Assembly: GCF_000299415.1 (NCBI RefSeq)
Contig: NZ_AMPG01000001.1
Coordinates: 434,001 to 498,000, forward strand
Origin: Candidatus Microthrix parvicella Bio17-1
GTDB taxonomy: Bacteria > Actinomycetota > Acidimicrobiia > Acidimicrobiales > Microtrichaceae
Reading direction: 5' to 3'
DNA: 64,000 bases
This document shows positions 53,356-62,788 of the stretch, in pieces. Within the stretch, counting starts at the first letter, position 1. Each line of letters begins with the position of its first letter. Position numbers and translations under genes: made by a program. The notes beneath the pieces were generated by a model that made no database searches, was not told where the DNA came from, and worked only from the letters and a program-made list of their open reading frames with translations.

Positions 53356-54054
53356 TCATGACGCACGCTTGAGAGCGTGGCTCACCAGATGGGGCATCGG
53401 CACCGGTTCGGTGCGGCTCCCATCGGTGGTCGTCCATTGGTTGAGTCGCGTCACCCGGGCCGAGAACTCCAGCGGTTCAAAGGCCGCCAGCAGCTCGGAG
53501 ATTCGGATGCCGCGTGGGGCGGTCGCCAGCTCGACTGTGAGCAGGCTTGCGCCATCATCGGGGGCAACATCAAGTGCAATGATGATGGGTCGAAGGTCCC
53601 ACGCCACCGGTTTGCCCTTGCGGGTCACCGTCGCAGGCAGTTCGGTGGCGGCCATCAGTTCGGCCGCCCGTTGCGCCAGAGTCTCGGTCGCAACGTTGCT
53701 GCACATCAATTGCCAGGTACAGGCGTCGACGATTGATTGCAACGACCCGTCGGCTCGCTGAATGGCCACGGCACCAACTGCGTCGATGCCCACCGGGAGG
53801 TGGGGCGACAACGCCGTCGGCAGCATGACGACATCCACCGGTCCAGCGAAGTCGACGTCGACGTATTCGGCGAGCGATTCGTGACCCACCGACAGTGCCA
53901 AGCCAAAGTGCAACTTGGGACGGGGGGAGAATCCCTCGGAGTAGGCCACCGGCTGTCCGGCACGACGCAGCGCGCGCTCCCACGCACGTGCAACGTCTCG
54001 ATGACCCAGAAACCGGATTCGTCCGGTGACGGTGTAACGAATTCGCACTCTCAC
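53356..54054 (-). CDS. TIGR03936/DUF2344 protein
   Basis: A 232-residue protein of the DUF2344 family, usually adjacent to or fused with a TIGR03960 radical SAM protein. Family blocks: RIRYTVTGRIRFLGHRDVAR, PVAYSEGFSPRPKLHFG and LSVGHESLAEYVDVDF. GTG 54054 overlaps the stop of the radical SAM gene by 4 nt, so the pair is coupled. Biochemical function is unknown; an RNA or ribosome-linked modification role has been suggested from context with RNase E/G and L21. Confidence 0.85.
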   Translation of the reverse strand: MRVRIRYTVTGRIRFLGHRDVARAWERALRRAGQPVAYSEGFSPRPKLHFGLALSVGHESLAEYVDVDFAGPVDVVMLPTALSPHLPVGIDAVGAVAIQRADGSLQSIVDACTWQLMCSNVATETLAQRAAELMAATELPATVTRKGKPVAWDLRPIIIALDVAPDDGASLLTVELATAPRGIRISELLAAFEPLEFSARVTRLNQWTTTDGSRTEPVPMPHLVSHALKRAS

Positions 54055-56033
54055 GGGGTGACCCCAACAGGTGCACGAACGGAGGCGGAGGCGCCAAGCA
54101 TCACCGGCACAGCGCCCAGATCCGATGTGACGTTCTGCCCGGTGCCCTGACTGCCGCCCGCAGGCGGCACGGCCGAGGCGACGACGTGCTCGATGCCGTA
54201 GCCGGTGCACGCGCCACAGTCGTAGCACGGCGTCCAGCGGCAATCGGGCAGGCCGACCTCCGCAAGCGCGTCGGCCCAGTCCTGGGCGAGAAAATCCTTG
54301 TGGAGACCGGCGGACAGGTGATCCCATGGCAGCGCCTCGTCGATATGACGGTGGCGGTTGGCGTAGTACTCGGGGCTGAGCCCGGCTTCGGCCAGCGCGG
54401 TCTCCCAGCGTTCGAGCTCGAAGTATTCCGTCCATTCCTGAAAAGTGCCGCCGGTACGCCAGACCGACTCCAGCACATCACCCAACCGGCGGTCTCCCCG
54501 GCTGAACACCCCCTCGATCAGGGTGGTCTTTGGATCATGCCACTTCAGTTGTACGCCGTGATCGCGTCGCAGTTCATCACGAAGCAGGTAGATCTTGCGT
54601 TGCAGTTCGGTGACCGTATTCTGACCGAACCACTGGAACGGCGTGTTCGACTTGGGTACGAACCCGCCCACCGACACGGTGACCGACGGGTACTTGTGGT
54701 ACTTCTTCCCGATCTCAACGCACTTGCGGGCCAACGTCGCAATACCGAGGGTGTCCTCATCGGTCTCAGACGGAAGCCCGGTGAGGAAGTACAGCTTCAT
54801 ACGCCGCCATCCCTCGGAATAGGCCGACTCGACGGCCTCGTAGAGGTCTTCCTCCCGGATCAACTTGTTGATGATCTGGCGCATGCGCCACGTGCCCGCC
54901 TCGGGGGCGAACGTCAGCCCGGTGCGACGACCCTGGCGGATCGACGTGGCCAGACCCACCGTGAACGCATCCACCCGAAGGCTGGGCAACGACACCGAGA
55001 CCTGTCCGGCAGAGATCGGGTCGGACATGATGCCGTCCACCACCGGCTGGATGCCCGAGAAATCGGCGGTCGACAGCGAGGTCAGTGCCACCTCGTCGTA
55101 ACCGGTGCGAGCCAGCCCGTTCGAGATCATTGCTCGCACCTGCTCGGCCGGGCGCTCCCGCACCGGGCGGGTGATCATGCCCGCCTGACAGAACCGGCAG
55201 CCACGGGTGCAGCCCCGAAAGACCTCCACGTTCAGCCGGTCGTGCACCACCTCGGTGAGCGGCACCAACTGATTGCGGGGATAGGGCCACGCCGCAAGAT
55301 CGGCCACCGTGCGCTTCTCGATCACGTCGGGTGCGGAGGCCGCCAACGGCACGGTCTCCACCAGGTCGCCCTCAGCCGAATAGATCGGCTCGTACAGCGA
55401 CGGCACGTAGACGCCCTCGACCGTGGCAAGTTCCTCCAGAAGCGCCTGCCTGTCGTCCGAGCTCGAGCGCTTCCAACAGCCGATCACCTCGGTGAGTTCG
55501 CCCACCACCTCCTCCCCGTCGCCCAACACCACAAAGTCGAGGAAGTCGGCCAGTGGTTCTGGATTGGTGGTGCAATGACCACCGGCGCCGACCAGAGGAT
55601 GCGATGCAGTCCGATCGGCGGCACGCAGGGGCACGTCGGCCAGGTCGATGCAGTTGAGCACGTTGGTGAACGTGAGCTCGGCGGACAGGTTGAACGCGAT
55701 GACGTCAAACTCGTTTGCGGGGCGGTGAGTGCCCACAGAGAACAGCGGCAGACCGGCGGCACGAAGCTCGGCCTCCAGGTCAACCCAGGGGGCGTAGGCA
55801 CGTTCAGCGCAGGCGTCCTGGCGCTCGTTGAGTATCTCGCACAGGATCTGCAGACCCTGATTTGGCAACCCGATCTCGTAGCTGTCGGGATAGGTCAGCA
55901 ACCACGACACGCGGCCGGGGGCACCCTCGTCGTCGTAGCTGGGAAGGATCGCGCCGTCCTCCAGACCGATGTAGCGAGCGGGGCGCTGCACCCGCTCGAG
56001 CAACGGTTCAAGGGAACTCCAAATCGACGACAT
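54051..56033 (-). CDS. B12-binding-domain radical SAM protein, TIGR03960 family
   Basis: A 660-residue protein with an N-terminal cobalamin-domain-like region (VSWLLTYPDSYEIGLPNQG) and the radical SAM cluster CTRGCRFCQAG (CxxxCxxC) near residue 276, followed by LTFAPEAGTWRMRQIINK and a C-terminal Cys cluster CYDCGACTG. Reaction unknown. Coupled to the DUF2344 gene; both are conserved next to rng-rplU-rpmA in many bacteria. Confidence 0.9.
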   Translation of the reverse strand: MSSIWSSLEPLLERVQRPARYIGLEDGAILPSYDDEGAPGRVSWLLTYPDSYEIGLPNQGLQILCEILNERQDACAERAYAPWVDLEAELRAAGLPLFSVGTHRPANEFDVIAFNLSAELTFTNVLNCIDLADVPLRAADRTASHPLVGAGGHCTTNPEPLADFLDFVVLGDGEEVVGELTEVIGCWKRSSSDDRQALLEELATVEGVYVPSLYEPIYSAEGDLVETVPLAASAPDVIEKRTVADLAAWPYPRNQLVPLTEVVHDRLNVEVFRGCTRGCRFCQAGMITRPVRERPAEQVRAMISNGLARTGYDEVALTSLSTADFSGIQPVVDGIMSDPISAGQVSVSLPSLRVDAFTVGLATSIRQGRRTGLTFAPEAGTWRMRQIINKLIREEDLYEAVESAYSEGWRRMKLYFLTGLPSETDEDTLGIATLARKCVEIGKKYHKYPSVTVSVGGFVPKSNTPFQWFGQNTVTELQRKIYLLRDELRRDHGVQLKWHDPKTTLIEGVFSRGDRRLGDVLESVWRTGGTFQEWTEYFELERWETALAEAGLSPEYYANRHRHIDEALPWDHLSAGLHKDFLAQDWADALAEVGLPDCRWTPCYDCGACTGYGIEHVVASAVPPAGGSQGTGQNVTSDLGAVPVMLGASASVRAPVGVTP

Positions 56034-56093
56034 GGTTCCACCAATCTACTCGGAGTCCGGCCGCTGCGGGCTGGTCACCTCAGGAACCTCGGG

Positions 56094-57254
56094 TCAGGAC
56101 ACGTCCCACTTGCGCATGTGCACGTTGAGCACCAGACCGACCGCCGCAAACATCGTGATCAGGGACGATCCCCCGTAGCTGATGAACGGCAGTGGGATAC
56201 CGGTGACCGGCATCATCCCGATACTCATCCCGACGTTCTCAAACAGGTGGAACATCATCATGCACATCACACCCACGCACAGCAACCGGCCCTGCTGGTC
56301 GGGAGCGACCATGGCGGCGTACCACATGCGCCAGATCAAGACCGCGTACAGCCCGAGGATGGCCACCGAACCGACAAACCCAAACTCCTCGCCGGCCACG
56401 GTGAAGATGAAGTCGGTCTGCTGCTCGGGTACGAATCGACCGGTTGTCTGGGGCCCCCTGCCATAGCCGTAGCCGGTGAGACCGCCCGACGACACCGCTA
56501 TCTGGGCCTGCTGCACGTTGTAGCAGGCATCCTCCGAGGCGGGGCACCGCTCCTGGACAAAAGTCGTGATCCGGTCCTGCTGATACTGATCCAGCGCACC
56601 TGAGTTGAGGATGCCCACCACGCCGAGCACCGCCACCGCGGCGAGGACCGCCAGATAACGGCCACGAATACCGCCGACGAACATGATGCCGGCGCCAATG
56701 AAAAGAAACACCAGGGCCGACCCCAGGTCCGGCTGCAGCAGCACCATGGCCATCGGCAGCCCGACCAGCGACAGGCAGGCCACCAGACGCAGCGGACGGC
56801 TGGTGATGCGATCGCCGCCGAGCAACGCCGCCAGGGCGACGATGCTGGCCAACTTGGCGGTCTCGGCGGGCTGGAACTGGAACACGCCCAGGTCGAACCA
56901 GCCCTGGGTGCCGTTGACGGTTTTGGAAACGCCGGGAACCAGCACCGCCGCCAGGAGGCCCATCGCCGCCAGATACACCCAGTGGGCGTGGGCGATGATA
57001 CGGCGGTAGTCGAGCGCCGCAACGGCTGCGACGATGCCGGCCGACATGAGGGCAAACACCAACTGACGAGGCAGGAGCGACCCGGTCGCAAACTGCCTGC
57101 TGGCCGAGTGCACCAGTGCAAACCCAATGAGGGTCAGCGCTGTGACCGCCCCGACGATCAGCCAGTCGACGTGCCGCCAGGCAGCCGTCATGTCGGGCGT
57201 ACGGACGCGCAGGGGCGCCCTCGGGCTGTACCCGAACCCGGGTTGCACACTCAT
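56094..57254 (-). CDS. rodA: Rod-shape SEDS glycosyltransferase RodA
   Basis: SEDS-family peptidoglycan polymerase of the elongasome, 386 residues with about ten membrane segments. Family blocks: GTQGWFDLGVFQFQPAE, LQPDLGSALVFLFIGAG and GIPLPFISYGGSSL. Its ATG overlaps the mrdA stop by 4 nt, and RodA works together with that PBP2. Confidence 0.93.
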   Translation of the reverse strand: MSVQPGFGYSPRAPLRVRTPDMTAAWRHVDWLIVGAVTALTLIGFALVHSASRQFATGSLLPRQLVFALMSAGIVAAVAALDYRRIIAHAHWVYLAAMGLLAAVLVPGVSKTVNGTQGWFDLGVFQFQPAETAKLASIVALAALLGGDRITSRPLRLVACLSLVGLPMAMVLLQPDLGSALVFLFIGAGIMFVGGIRGRYLAVLAAVAVLGVVGILNSGALDQYQQDRITTFVQERCPASEDACYNVQQAQIAVSSGGLTGYGYGRGPQTTGRFVPEQQTDFIFTVAGEEFGFVGSVAILGLYAVLIWRMWYAAMVAPDQQGRLLCVGVMCMMMFHLFENVGMSIGMMPVTGIPLPFISYGGSSLITMFAAVGLVLNVHMRKWDVS

Positions 57255-59362
57255 GGCTTGACCTTCAACGGCGGCACCGGGGGCAGTGCGCGGTCTTCAT
57301 CCACCTTCGGCGCGGGAGGAAGGTTGCCGTTCACCAGCGGAGCCATGATGCGCACCGCCGTTGGGCCGGCGGTGTCCGCCCCGAATCCAGACTCGGGGAT
57401 GATCACCGAGATGGCGTAGTTGGGACCAAAGGGCGCGTCAACCGGGCCATACAGGGCAAAGACCGATCCGTCGGCCTTGGGTTTGGACTTGGTTCCCAAC
57501 TCGGCGGTGCCGGTCTTCGCGCTCCAGATGCCGGGCAGGCCGCCGGTCTCCTCCCACATCTTGTTGGCGGTCCCGCGCCCGTTGCTGATCACGCCCTGGA
57601 AGCCGGCCTGGAGAACCTCCAGGTGACTTCGTCCGTCAGTGGCGGTGCCGAAGGTGAGCTGGTTCTTCACCACCGGGTTGAACACCTGCACCTCCTCGGC
57701 GGGATTGTCGGCGGCCAGGGGATCCTTGTTGGCATCGGTGGGCTTGGTCACCTTCTGCACGAGCAACGGCTTGTAGTGCGTGCCACCGTTCGCCAAGGTG
57801 GCGTAGGCGTTGGCCAACTGCAGCGGTGTCACCAACACCTCGCCCTGGCCGATCGACATGTTGACGTTGTCGCCCGCCGTCCAGTTGCGGCGTCCCATCG
57901 GGTTGGTCTCGCCCGGTTTCAGGTTCTTCCCGGCATCGTCGTAGCGTTCGCGGAACAGTTCCGGCGTCGGCAACCGACCGCCCCGCTCCCCCGCCAGCGG
58001 GATGCCTGTCTTCTCGCCCAGTCCAAACTTGGTGCCGGCATCCTGAATCGGCGTCTCGCCCAGGAGCGCCCGCCCCTGCCACATGCGATCGGCCAGCCAG
58101 TAATAAAACACGTCGGAACTGATGGTGATCGACGTCTGCGGATCCGCAAACCCCAGGGCGTTTCCGCCGGCGTTCTGACGGGTGCAGGTGGGCCCCTCGC
58201 AGTCGGCGATCGTGTATTTGCCGGAGGAGTCCTCAAAGCCGGGCGGGTTGCCGGGCCCGAACATGTTGTTCTCCAGCGCGGCGTACAGCGAGATCAACTT
58301 GAACGTGGAGCCGGGCGGAAACTGGCCGCTGACCGCCCAGTTGTTCAGCGGATAGCCGTTTTTGGGGTCGTTCAGTTCGTTCCACACGTCGGTTGAGATG
58401 CCCCCCACCAGCGCCGACGGGTCGTAGGTGGGCACCGAGGCAAGGGCCACGATCGAGCCGTCGTGCGGGCTGACGATGGCCGCCGCTCCTTCGGGCGCCC
58501 GATATACCTTGCCGTCCTTGCTGAGATGCCCACGCACGGCGCGCATGTTGGCCTTCAGCACATGTTCGGCCCAGGCCTGTGCGTCGATGTCGATGTTCAG
58601 CCAGACGTCGGAACCAACCTCGGGCGGGGTCTCGTCGCGCACCTGCACGACCTCCCCGGTGCGCGACACCTCGACGGTGGTGGTGCCCGGCGTGCCGCGC
58701 AGGTCGGCCTCCATCGACTGCTCCACGCCGCCCTTGCCGATCTCATCGCCACCCTCGATGTAGGGCTTGCCGGCCTTGGCCGCTGCCGCGACCACATCCT
58801 TGTCCTCCAATTCGGCCGGAGCGATCTGGCCCACATACCCCAGGATGCTGGCGCCGATGTGACCGTAGGGATAGGTGCGCACGGTCTCGCGTCGCACCCG
58901 AACCCCCGGGTACTCCTCGCGATGCTCGGCAAAGAACAGCTCCATCTCCGCCGGTGCGTCCCGGTAGAGCGGGATGAAGTCCAGCGGCTTGTACCTGGGA
59001 TCGTTGACGGCGTCGGCGATGTCCGCACGCTTCAGAGCCTCAATGTCATAGCGGTTGAACTTGTCGGCCAGAGCGCCGTAGAGGTCGCTCGTTTCCTGTG
59101 CAGAGAGCTTGTTGACGTCGTCGCGAACGATGCCCACCACCACCGACAACCGATTGTCCACCAGGATCTTGCCGTTGCGATCCAGAACCCGGCCACGAGG
59201 TCCGGCCTGCTTCACCGTTCGCAGTCGAAACGTCTCACCTGTGGCCGCGAACTCTTCACGGTCGATCGCCTGCAGGTACCACAGGCGCGCGGTCAAGGAC
59301 GCGAAGAGGGAAACGCAGACAATTCCCAGAATTGAAAGTCGGAGGCGCGGGGTGTCATCCAT
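57251..59362 (-). CDS. mrdA: Penicillin-binding protein 2 (elongation transpeptidase)
   Basis: Class B PBP of 703 residues crosslinking peptidoglycan during elongation. Single N-terminal membrane segment (LSILGIVCVSLFASLTARLW), dimerisation/pedestal domain, then a transpeptidase domain with the active-site STFK (SGQFPPGSTFKL), the SxN-type motif SSD (SITISSDVFYYW) and KTGTAEL. Lies between mreD and rodA. Confidence 0.93.
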   Translation of the reverse strand: MDDTPRLRLSILGIVCVSLFASLTARLWYLQAIDREEFAATGETFRLRTVKQAGPRGRVLDRNGKILVDNRLSVVVGIVRDDVNKLSAQETSDLYGALADKFNRYDIEALKRADIADAVNDPRYKPLDFIPLYRDAPAEMELFFAEHREEYPGVRVRRETVRTYPYGHIGASILGYVGQIAPAELEDKDVVAAAAKAGKPYIEGGDEIGKGGVEQSMEADLRGTPGTTTVEVSRTGEVVQVRDETPPEVGSDVWLNIDIDAQAWAEHVLKANMRAVRGHLSKDGKVYRAPEGAAAIVSPHDGSIVALASVPTYDPSALVGGISTDVWNELNDPKNGYPLNNWAVSGQFPPGSTFKLISLYAALENNMFGPGNPPGFEDSSGKYTIADCEGPTCTRQNAGGNALGFADPQTSITISSDVFYYWLADRMWQGRALLGETPIQDAGTKFGLGEKTGIPLAGERGGRLPTPELFRERYDDAGKNLKPGETNPMGRRNWTAGDNVNMSIGQGEVLVTPLQLANAYATLANGGTHYKPLLVQKVTKPTDANKDPLAADNPAEEVQVFNPVVKNQLTFGTATDGRSHLEVLQAGFQGVISNGRGTANKMWEETGGLPGIWSAKTGTAELGTKSKPKADGSVFALYGPVDAPFGPNYAISVIIPESGFGADTAGPTAVRIMAPLVNGNLPPAPKVDEDRALPPVPPLKVKP

Positions 59363-59440
59363 AACGGGCCGCCCAGTCTGCCAGCCGCAACCGCCTCAGC
59401 GGCGCCGCGCGCCCGCTTGCTGTGGAGGTGTTCATGCCAC

Positions 59441-59944
59441 CTATCGAGTGATGTTTGACCGCGACTCCTCGGCCCACTCCACGACGGCGATCGTGGGCAG
59501 CGCCAGCAACGCGTTGGTCGCCGAGATCAACCCCACCACCCGGCCGACGTCGTTGCCGGTCAGGGTCTGAGCCCCGAAGAGTTGACCAACGACGGCATAC
59601 ATCAGCGAGCCGCCGGCCGACCCACCCAGCACAAACAGTGACAGCCCGAGCGGGGTGTGGCTGTTGATCAGCTCCTCCGCCATCCCCGCCGCAAACCCAA
59701 CCGTGGCCCACACCAGCGCTGTCATCCCCAGCGGCGTGGGGAGCACCGGGTCGATCAGCAGCCCGGCCCAGAAGCCAATCACCGCGCCTCGTCGCGGCCC
59801 GGCCACCAGGCCGGACACCACCGCCACCAGCAGCGTGATGTCAGGGTGTACGCCGCCGATGCGCAGGTCGGAGAACAGGCCAAGCTGTAGAACCGTCATG
59901 CTGGCCAGAACCAACGCGTAACGGCCACGCGCGTTCCAGCTCAT
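59441..59944 (-). CDS. mreD: Rod shape-determining protein MreD
   Basis: A 167-residue membrane protein with about five hydrophobic segments, including SDLRIGGVHPDITLLVAVVSG and GAVIGFWAGLLIDPVLPTPLG, as in MreD. Part of the MreBCD shape complex at the inner membrane. The Gly-rich ALIPSL-type features and position between mreC and mrdA support the call. ATG 59944. Confidence 0.85.
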   Translation of the reverse strand: MSWNARGRYALVLASMTVLQLGLFSDLRIGGVHPDITLLVAVVSGLVAGPRRGAVIGFWAGLLIDPVLPTPLGMTALVWATVGFAAGMAEELINSHTPLGLSLFVLGGSAGGSLMYAVVGQLFGAQTLTGNDVGRVVGLISATNALLALPTIAVVEWAEESRSNITR

Positions 59945-59962
59945 GGTTGTTGTATCCGTCCG

Positions 59963-61024
59963 CTAACCACCGGTGGCGGCTCCGACCGCGGCCGGGGCGG
60001 AGGGCACCGGCGTGGTGTCGGCACCGACGCCGGGCACCGTGGTCGACGAGTCCGGATCGATCCCAACCTGGCTGTCACCCGGGTCGAACGGATCGGCTTT
60101 GGCCCTGCCGGTGGTGGTGACCGGATCGTCCCCAGCGCCGTCTTGGGTCACCGTGGTGGTGGGGCTTCCGGCGGGTTTGGCACGTGGGCCGTCAGGTGTC
60201 CACTTGATGACCTCGACGAAGTCGAAGGTGGCGAAGTCGACAGCCAGATCCACATCGAGGCGAGTCAGCTTCTGTGCATCATCGGCCTTCACACGACTCA
60301 CCGATCCAACCGGGATGTCGGCCGGGAATCGGCTGTCGGCCACCCCCGAGGTCACCACCTGTTGCCCCGGGGTGACCGGCGCACCCAAATCCACGGCCGA
60401 GTCGATCACCCATGGACGGTCGAAGCTGCCCACACCGTGGCCCACGCCGGGTAGGCCCTCATCGCCAATTCGGACGCTGAACCGCAGGTCGACCTCAGTG
60501 ATCAGGCGAATCTGAGAACGAGACTCGTAGGCCTTCTCCACCACACCGACCAACCCGTCGGCATTGACCACGGGCATGCCCTCGGCGACCCCGTCGGCTC
60601 GACCAACGTCGATGTACGCAGTGTTGGAGTCCCAATTGCTGTTGGGTCCCGACGTACGTCGAGCCACCACGGTTTCGTAGTCGGACGTGAAGGTGATGCC
60701 CACGAGGTCGGCCAACTCCTTCAACTTCCGCGCTGCCATCTGGTCGTCACGTCCGGCGTTCTTCTGTCTCGCCATCTCCTCGCGAAGCTTTCCGTTCTCG
60801 TCTTTCAACCTGTCGTAGGACTGCACTCCGTGCCACATGTTGCGGAACGGACGGGTGAGAGCGCCGAGCGCACCGTCACCGCCGGTCAGGCCATCGCCCA
60901 TCGACGACTTGACCGACTCAACCACCGCCACGTCACGAGCGTCCAGCGTGATCAAGGTGATCGACAACAACAGCACCACTGACACAGTGATTCGCAGACG
61001 CGTCCGACGATCCCGGATTTGCAC
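59963..61024 (-). CDS. mreC: Rod shape-determining protein MreC
   Basis: A 353-residue bitopic protein: N-terminal membrane helix (ITVSVVLLLSITLITL), a coiled coil (about residues 70-110, YDRLKDENGKLREEMARQ), the MreC beta domain with GLVGVVEKAYESRSQIRLI and a 70-residue Pro/Thr/Asp-rich C-terminal tail. The tail is longer than in model species. Upstream of mreD. Confidence 0.9.
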   Translation of the reverse strand: MQIRDRRTRLRITVSVVLLLSITLITLDARDVAVVESVKSSMGDGLTGGDGALGALTRPFRNMWHGVQSYDRLKDENGKLREEMARQKNAGRDDQMAARKLKELADLVGITFTSDYETVVARRTSGPNSNWDSNTAYIDVGRADGVAEGMPVVNADGLVGVVEKAYESRSQIRLITEVDLRFSVRIGDEGLPGVGHGVGSFDRPWVIDSAVDLGAPVTPGQQVVTSGVADSRFPADIPVGSVSRVKADDAQKLTRLDVDLAVDFATFDFVEVIKWTPDGPRAKPAGSPTTTVTQDGAGDDPVTTTGRAKADPFDPGDSQVGIDPDSSTTVPGVGADTTPVPSAPAAVGAATGG

Positions 61025-61034
61025 GAGGCTTCGG

Positions 61035-62066
61035 CTATTCGGGTTCGGTCATCAGCACGGAGCCATAGGCATCGAATGCCTCCAGCGACTGCCCCGAACC
61101 CAACGCCACCGCATCAAGCGGGAAGGCGGCCAGATTGACGGGCATTCCCGTTTCGTTGGCCAGACGAACGTCCAACCCTGCGAGGTAGGCGCCACCTCCG
61201 GCCAGGACGATTCCCTGATCCATGATGTCGGCCGACAGTTCCGGCGGCGTCTTGTCCAAGGTCACTTTGACCGCATCCACGATGGCAGAGACCTGCTCCG
61301 CCAATGCTTCGCGGATTTCCTTGGTCGAGGTGACCACCGTCTTCGGCAGACCGGACACGAGGTCGCGGCCCCGGATCTCCGCGTAGATCTCTTCGGGCAG
61401 TTCGTTGGCCGAGCCAAGCTTGATCTTGATCTCTTCGGCGGAGCGCTCACCCAGAGCCAGGCTGTACTCCTTCTTCACGTACTGGATGATGGCATCGTCC
61501 AGTTCGTCGCCGCCGACCCGAACCGACTGGCTGGCGACCACCCCACCCAGCGAGATCACGGCAACCTCGGTGGTGCCACCACCAATGTCCACGATCATGT
61601 TGCCTCGGGGCTCGTGGATGGGAAGGCCGGCACCGATCGCCGCCGCCACCGGTTCCTCGATGATGTAGACGGGCTTACGGGCCCCAGCCCGCTCGGCCGC
61701 CTCTTTGACGGCTCGCTGCTCCACGCCGGTGACCCCGCCCGGCACGCAGATCACCATGCGCGGCTTGGCAAAGCGACCCTTGTGCACCTTCTGGATGAAG
61801 TACCGGAGCATCTTCTCGCAGATCTCGAAGTCCGAGATCACGCCATCCTTCAACGGACGGATCGCCTGGATGTGGCTCGGTGTGCGGCCAATCATTTTCT
61901 TGGCCTCCATGCCGACCGCCAACGGCGACCCGTCGATGGTGTTGACCGCTACCACGGACGGCTCGTTGAGGACGATGCCCTCGCCACGCACGTACACCAA
62001 CGTGTTGGCAGTGCCAAGGTCGATCGCAAGATCTCGGCCCATCGAGAACGGGTTTCGTATGGCCAT
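61035..62066 (-). CDS. mreB: Rod shape-determining actin-like ATPase MreB
   Basis: Bacterial actin of 343 residues forming membrane filaments that organise wall synthesis. Phosphate-1 [26 protein letters not shown] phosphate-2 and the adenosine motif [12 protein letters not shown] are present, along with [18 protein letters not shown]. First gene of mreBCD-mrdA-rodA. A TAGGGT box at 62114-62119 may start a roughly 40-nt leader. Confidence 0.95.
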   Translation of the reverse strand: MAIRNPFSMGRDLAIDLGTANTLVYVRGEGIVLNEPSVVAVNTIDGSPLAVGMEAKKMIGRTPSHIQAIRPLKDGVISDFEICEKMLRYFIQKVHKGRFAKPRMVICVPGGVTGVEQRAVKEAAERAGARKPVYIIEEPVAAAIGAGLPIHEPRGNMIVDIGGGTTEVAVISLGGVVASQSVRVGGDELDDAIIQYVKKEYSLALGERSAEEIKIKLGSANELPEEIYAEIRGRDLVSGLPKTVVTSTKEIREALAEQVSAIVDAVKVTLDKTPPELSADIMDQGIVLAGGGAYLAGLDVRLANETGMPVNLAAFPLDAVALGSGQSLEAFDAYGSVLMTEPE

Positions 62067-62113
62067 GGGGGTACCTCTGCCTCACTGGTGCCGGTCGGAG
62101 CCAGCCCATGGAC

Positions 62114-62119
62114 CAACCC
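62114..62119 (-). promoter_or_regulatory. -10 box candidate of mreB
   Basis: Minus-strand TAGGGT, about 48 nt before the mreB ATG; a GAGG ribosome site precedes the ATG. Confidence 0.3.
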
Positions 62120-62256
62120 TAGACCAGACCCATGATGACGACCGGTAGGGACGAACGACGAATGGGATCGTTACAGTACCATCGCGGCACCGTAACCAGA
62201 TCTCAATGTTAGATCCATTGAGGGCCGCGGTCCAGGGCAGGGCCACAGAAATTCTC

Positions 62257-62281
62257 GGAGCGCCGGTCCACCGTGCGCTCC
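62257..62281 (-). terminator. Stem-loop after ndk
   Basis: GGAGCGCCGGT pairs with ACCGTGCGCTCC (one bulge) directly after the ndk stop codon; the following minus-strand bases GAGAATTTCT are only weakly T-rich. Candidate ndk terminator. Confidence 0.4.
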
Positions 62282-62689
62282 CTACAGGTTGGGAAAGAAG
62301 ATCCCGATCTCACGCGCTGCCGAATCACCCGAGTCCGAACCGTGGATCAGGTTCTCGGTGAAGAGGGTGCCGAGATCGCCTCGAATCGTTCCGGGGGCGG
62401 CGTCGGCCGGGTTGGTCGCACCCATCATCGACCGAACCATCGCCCACGTGTCGGTCGGACCCTCCAGCACCGCCAGCAGGCTTGGCCCGCGGGTGATGAA
62501 ATCCTCCAGCTCGGCGTAGAAGCCCTTCTCGACGTGTTCGGCATAGTGCCGGCGGGAGGTCTCCACGTCGATCACGCGTAGTTCGGCGGCGACGAGGCGA
62601 AGTCCCTTGGCCTCAAATCGACCGAGGATCTCGCCCACGAGGTTGCGTTCGACGGCGTCAGGTTTGCAGATGATGAAGGTACGGTTCAC
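62282..62689 (-). CDS. ndk: Nucleoside diphosphate kinase
   Basis: A 135-residue enzyme balancing nucleoside triphosphates. N-terminal MNRTFIICKPDAVERNLVG, the RSMMGATNPADAAPGTIRGD block and the active-site His in NLIHGSDSGDSA are all present. GTG 62689. Stands between mreB and folC on the minus strand. Confidence 0.96.
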   Translation of the reverse strand: MNRTFIICKPDAVERNLVGEILGRFEAKGLRLVAAELRVIDVETSRRHYAEHVEKGFYAELEDFITRGPSLLAVLEGPTDTWAMVRSMMGATNPADAAPGTIRGDLGTLFTENLIHGSDSGDSAAREIGIFFPNL

Positions 62690-62788
62690 GGCGCCGAACG
62701 ATAGTTCACCTCACCCGCCACCCCGAACCGGGGCCTCCCGGAGCAACCTCGGAGCAGACCTCAGCCACCCACTTGGCCTGGGGTCGGA

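Noticed and set aside
54186-56603. An 805-codon plus-strand frame antisense to the radical SAM and rodA genes
   Set aside because: Same reason; both minus-strand genes have full family motifs.
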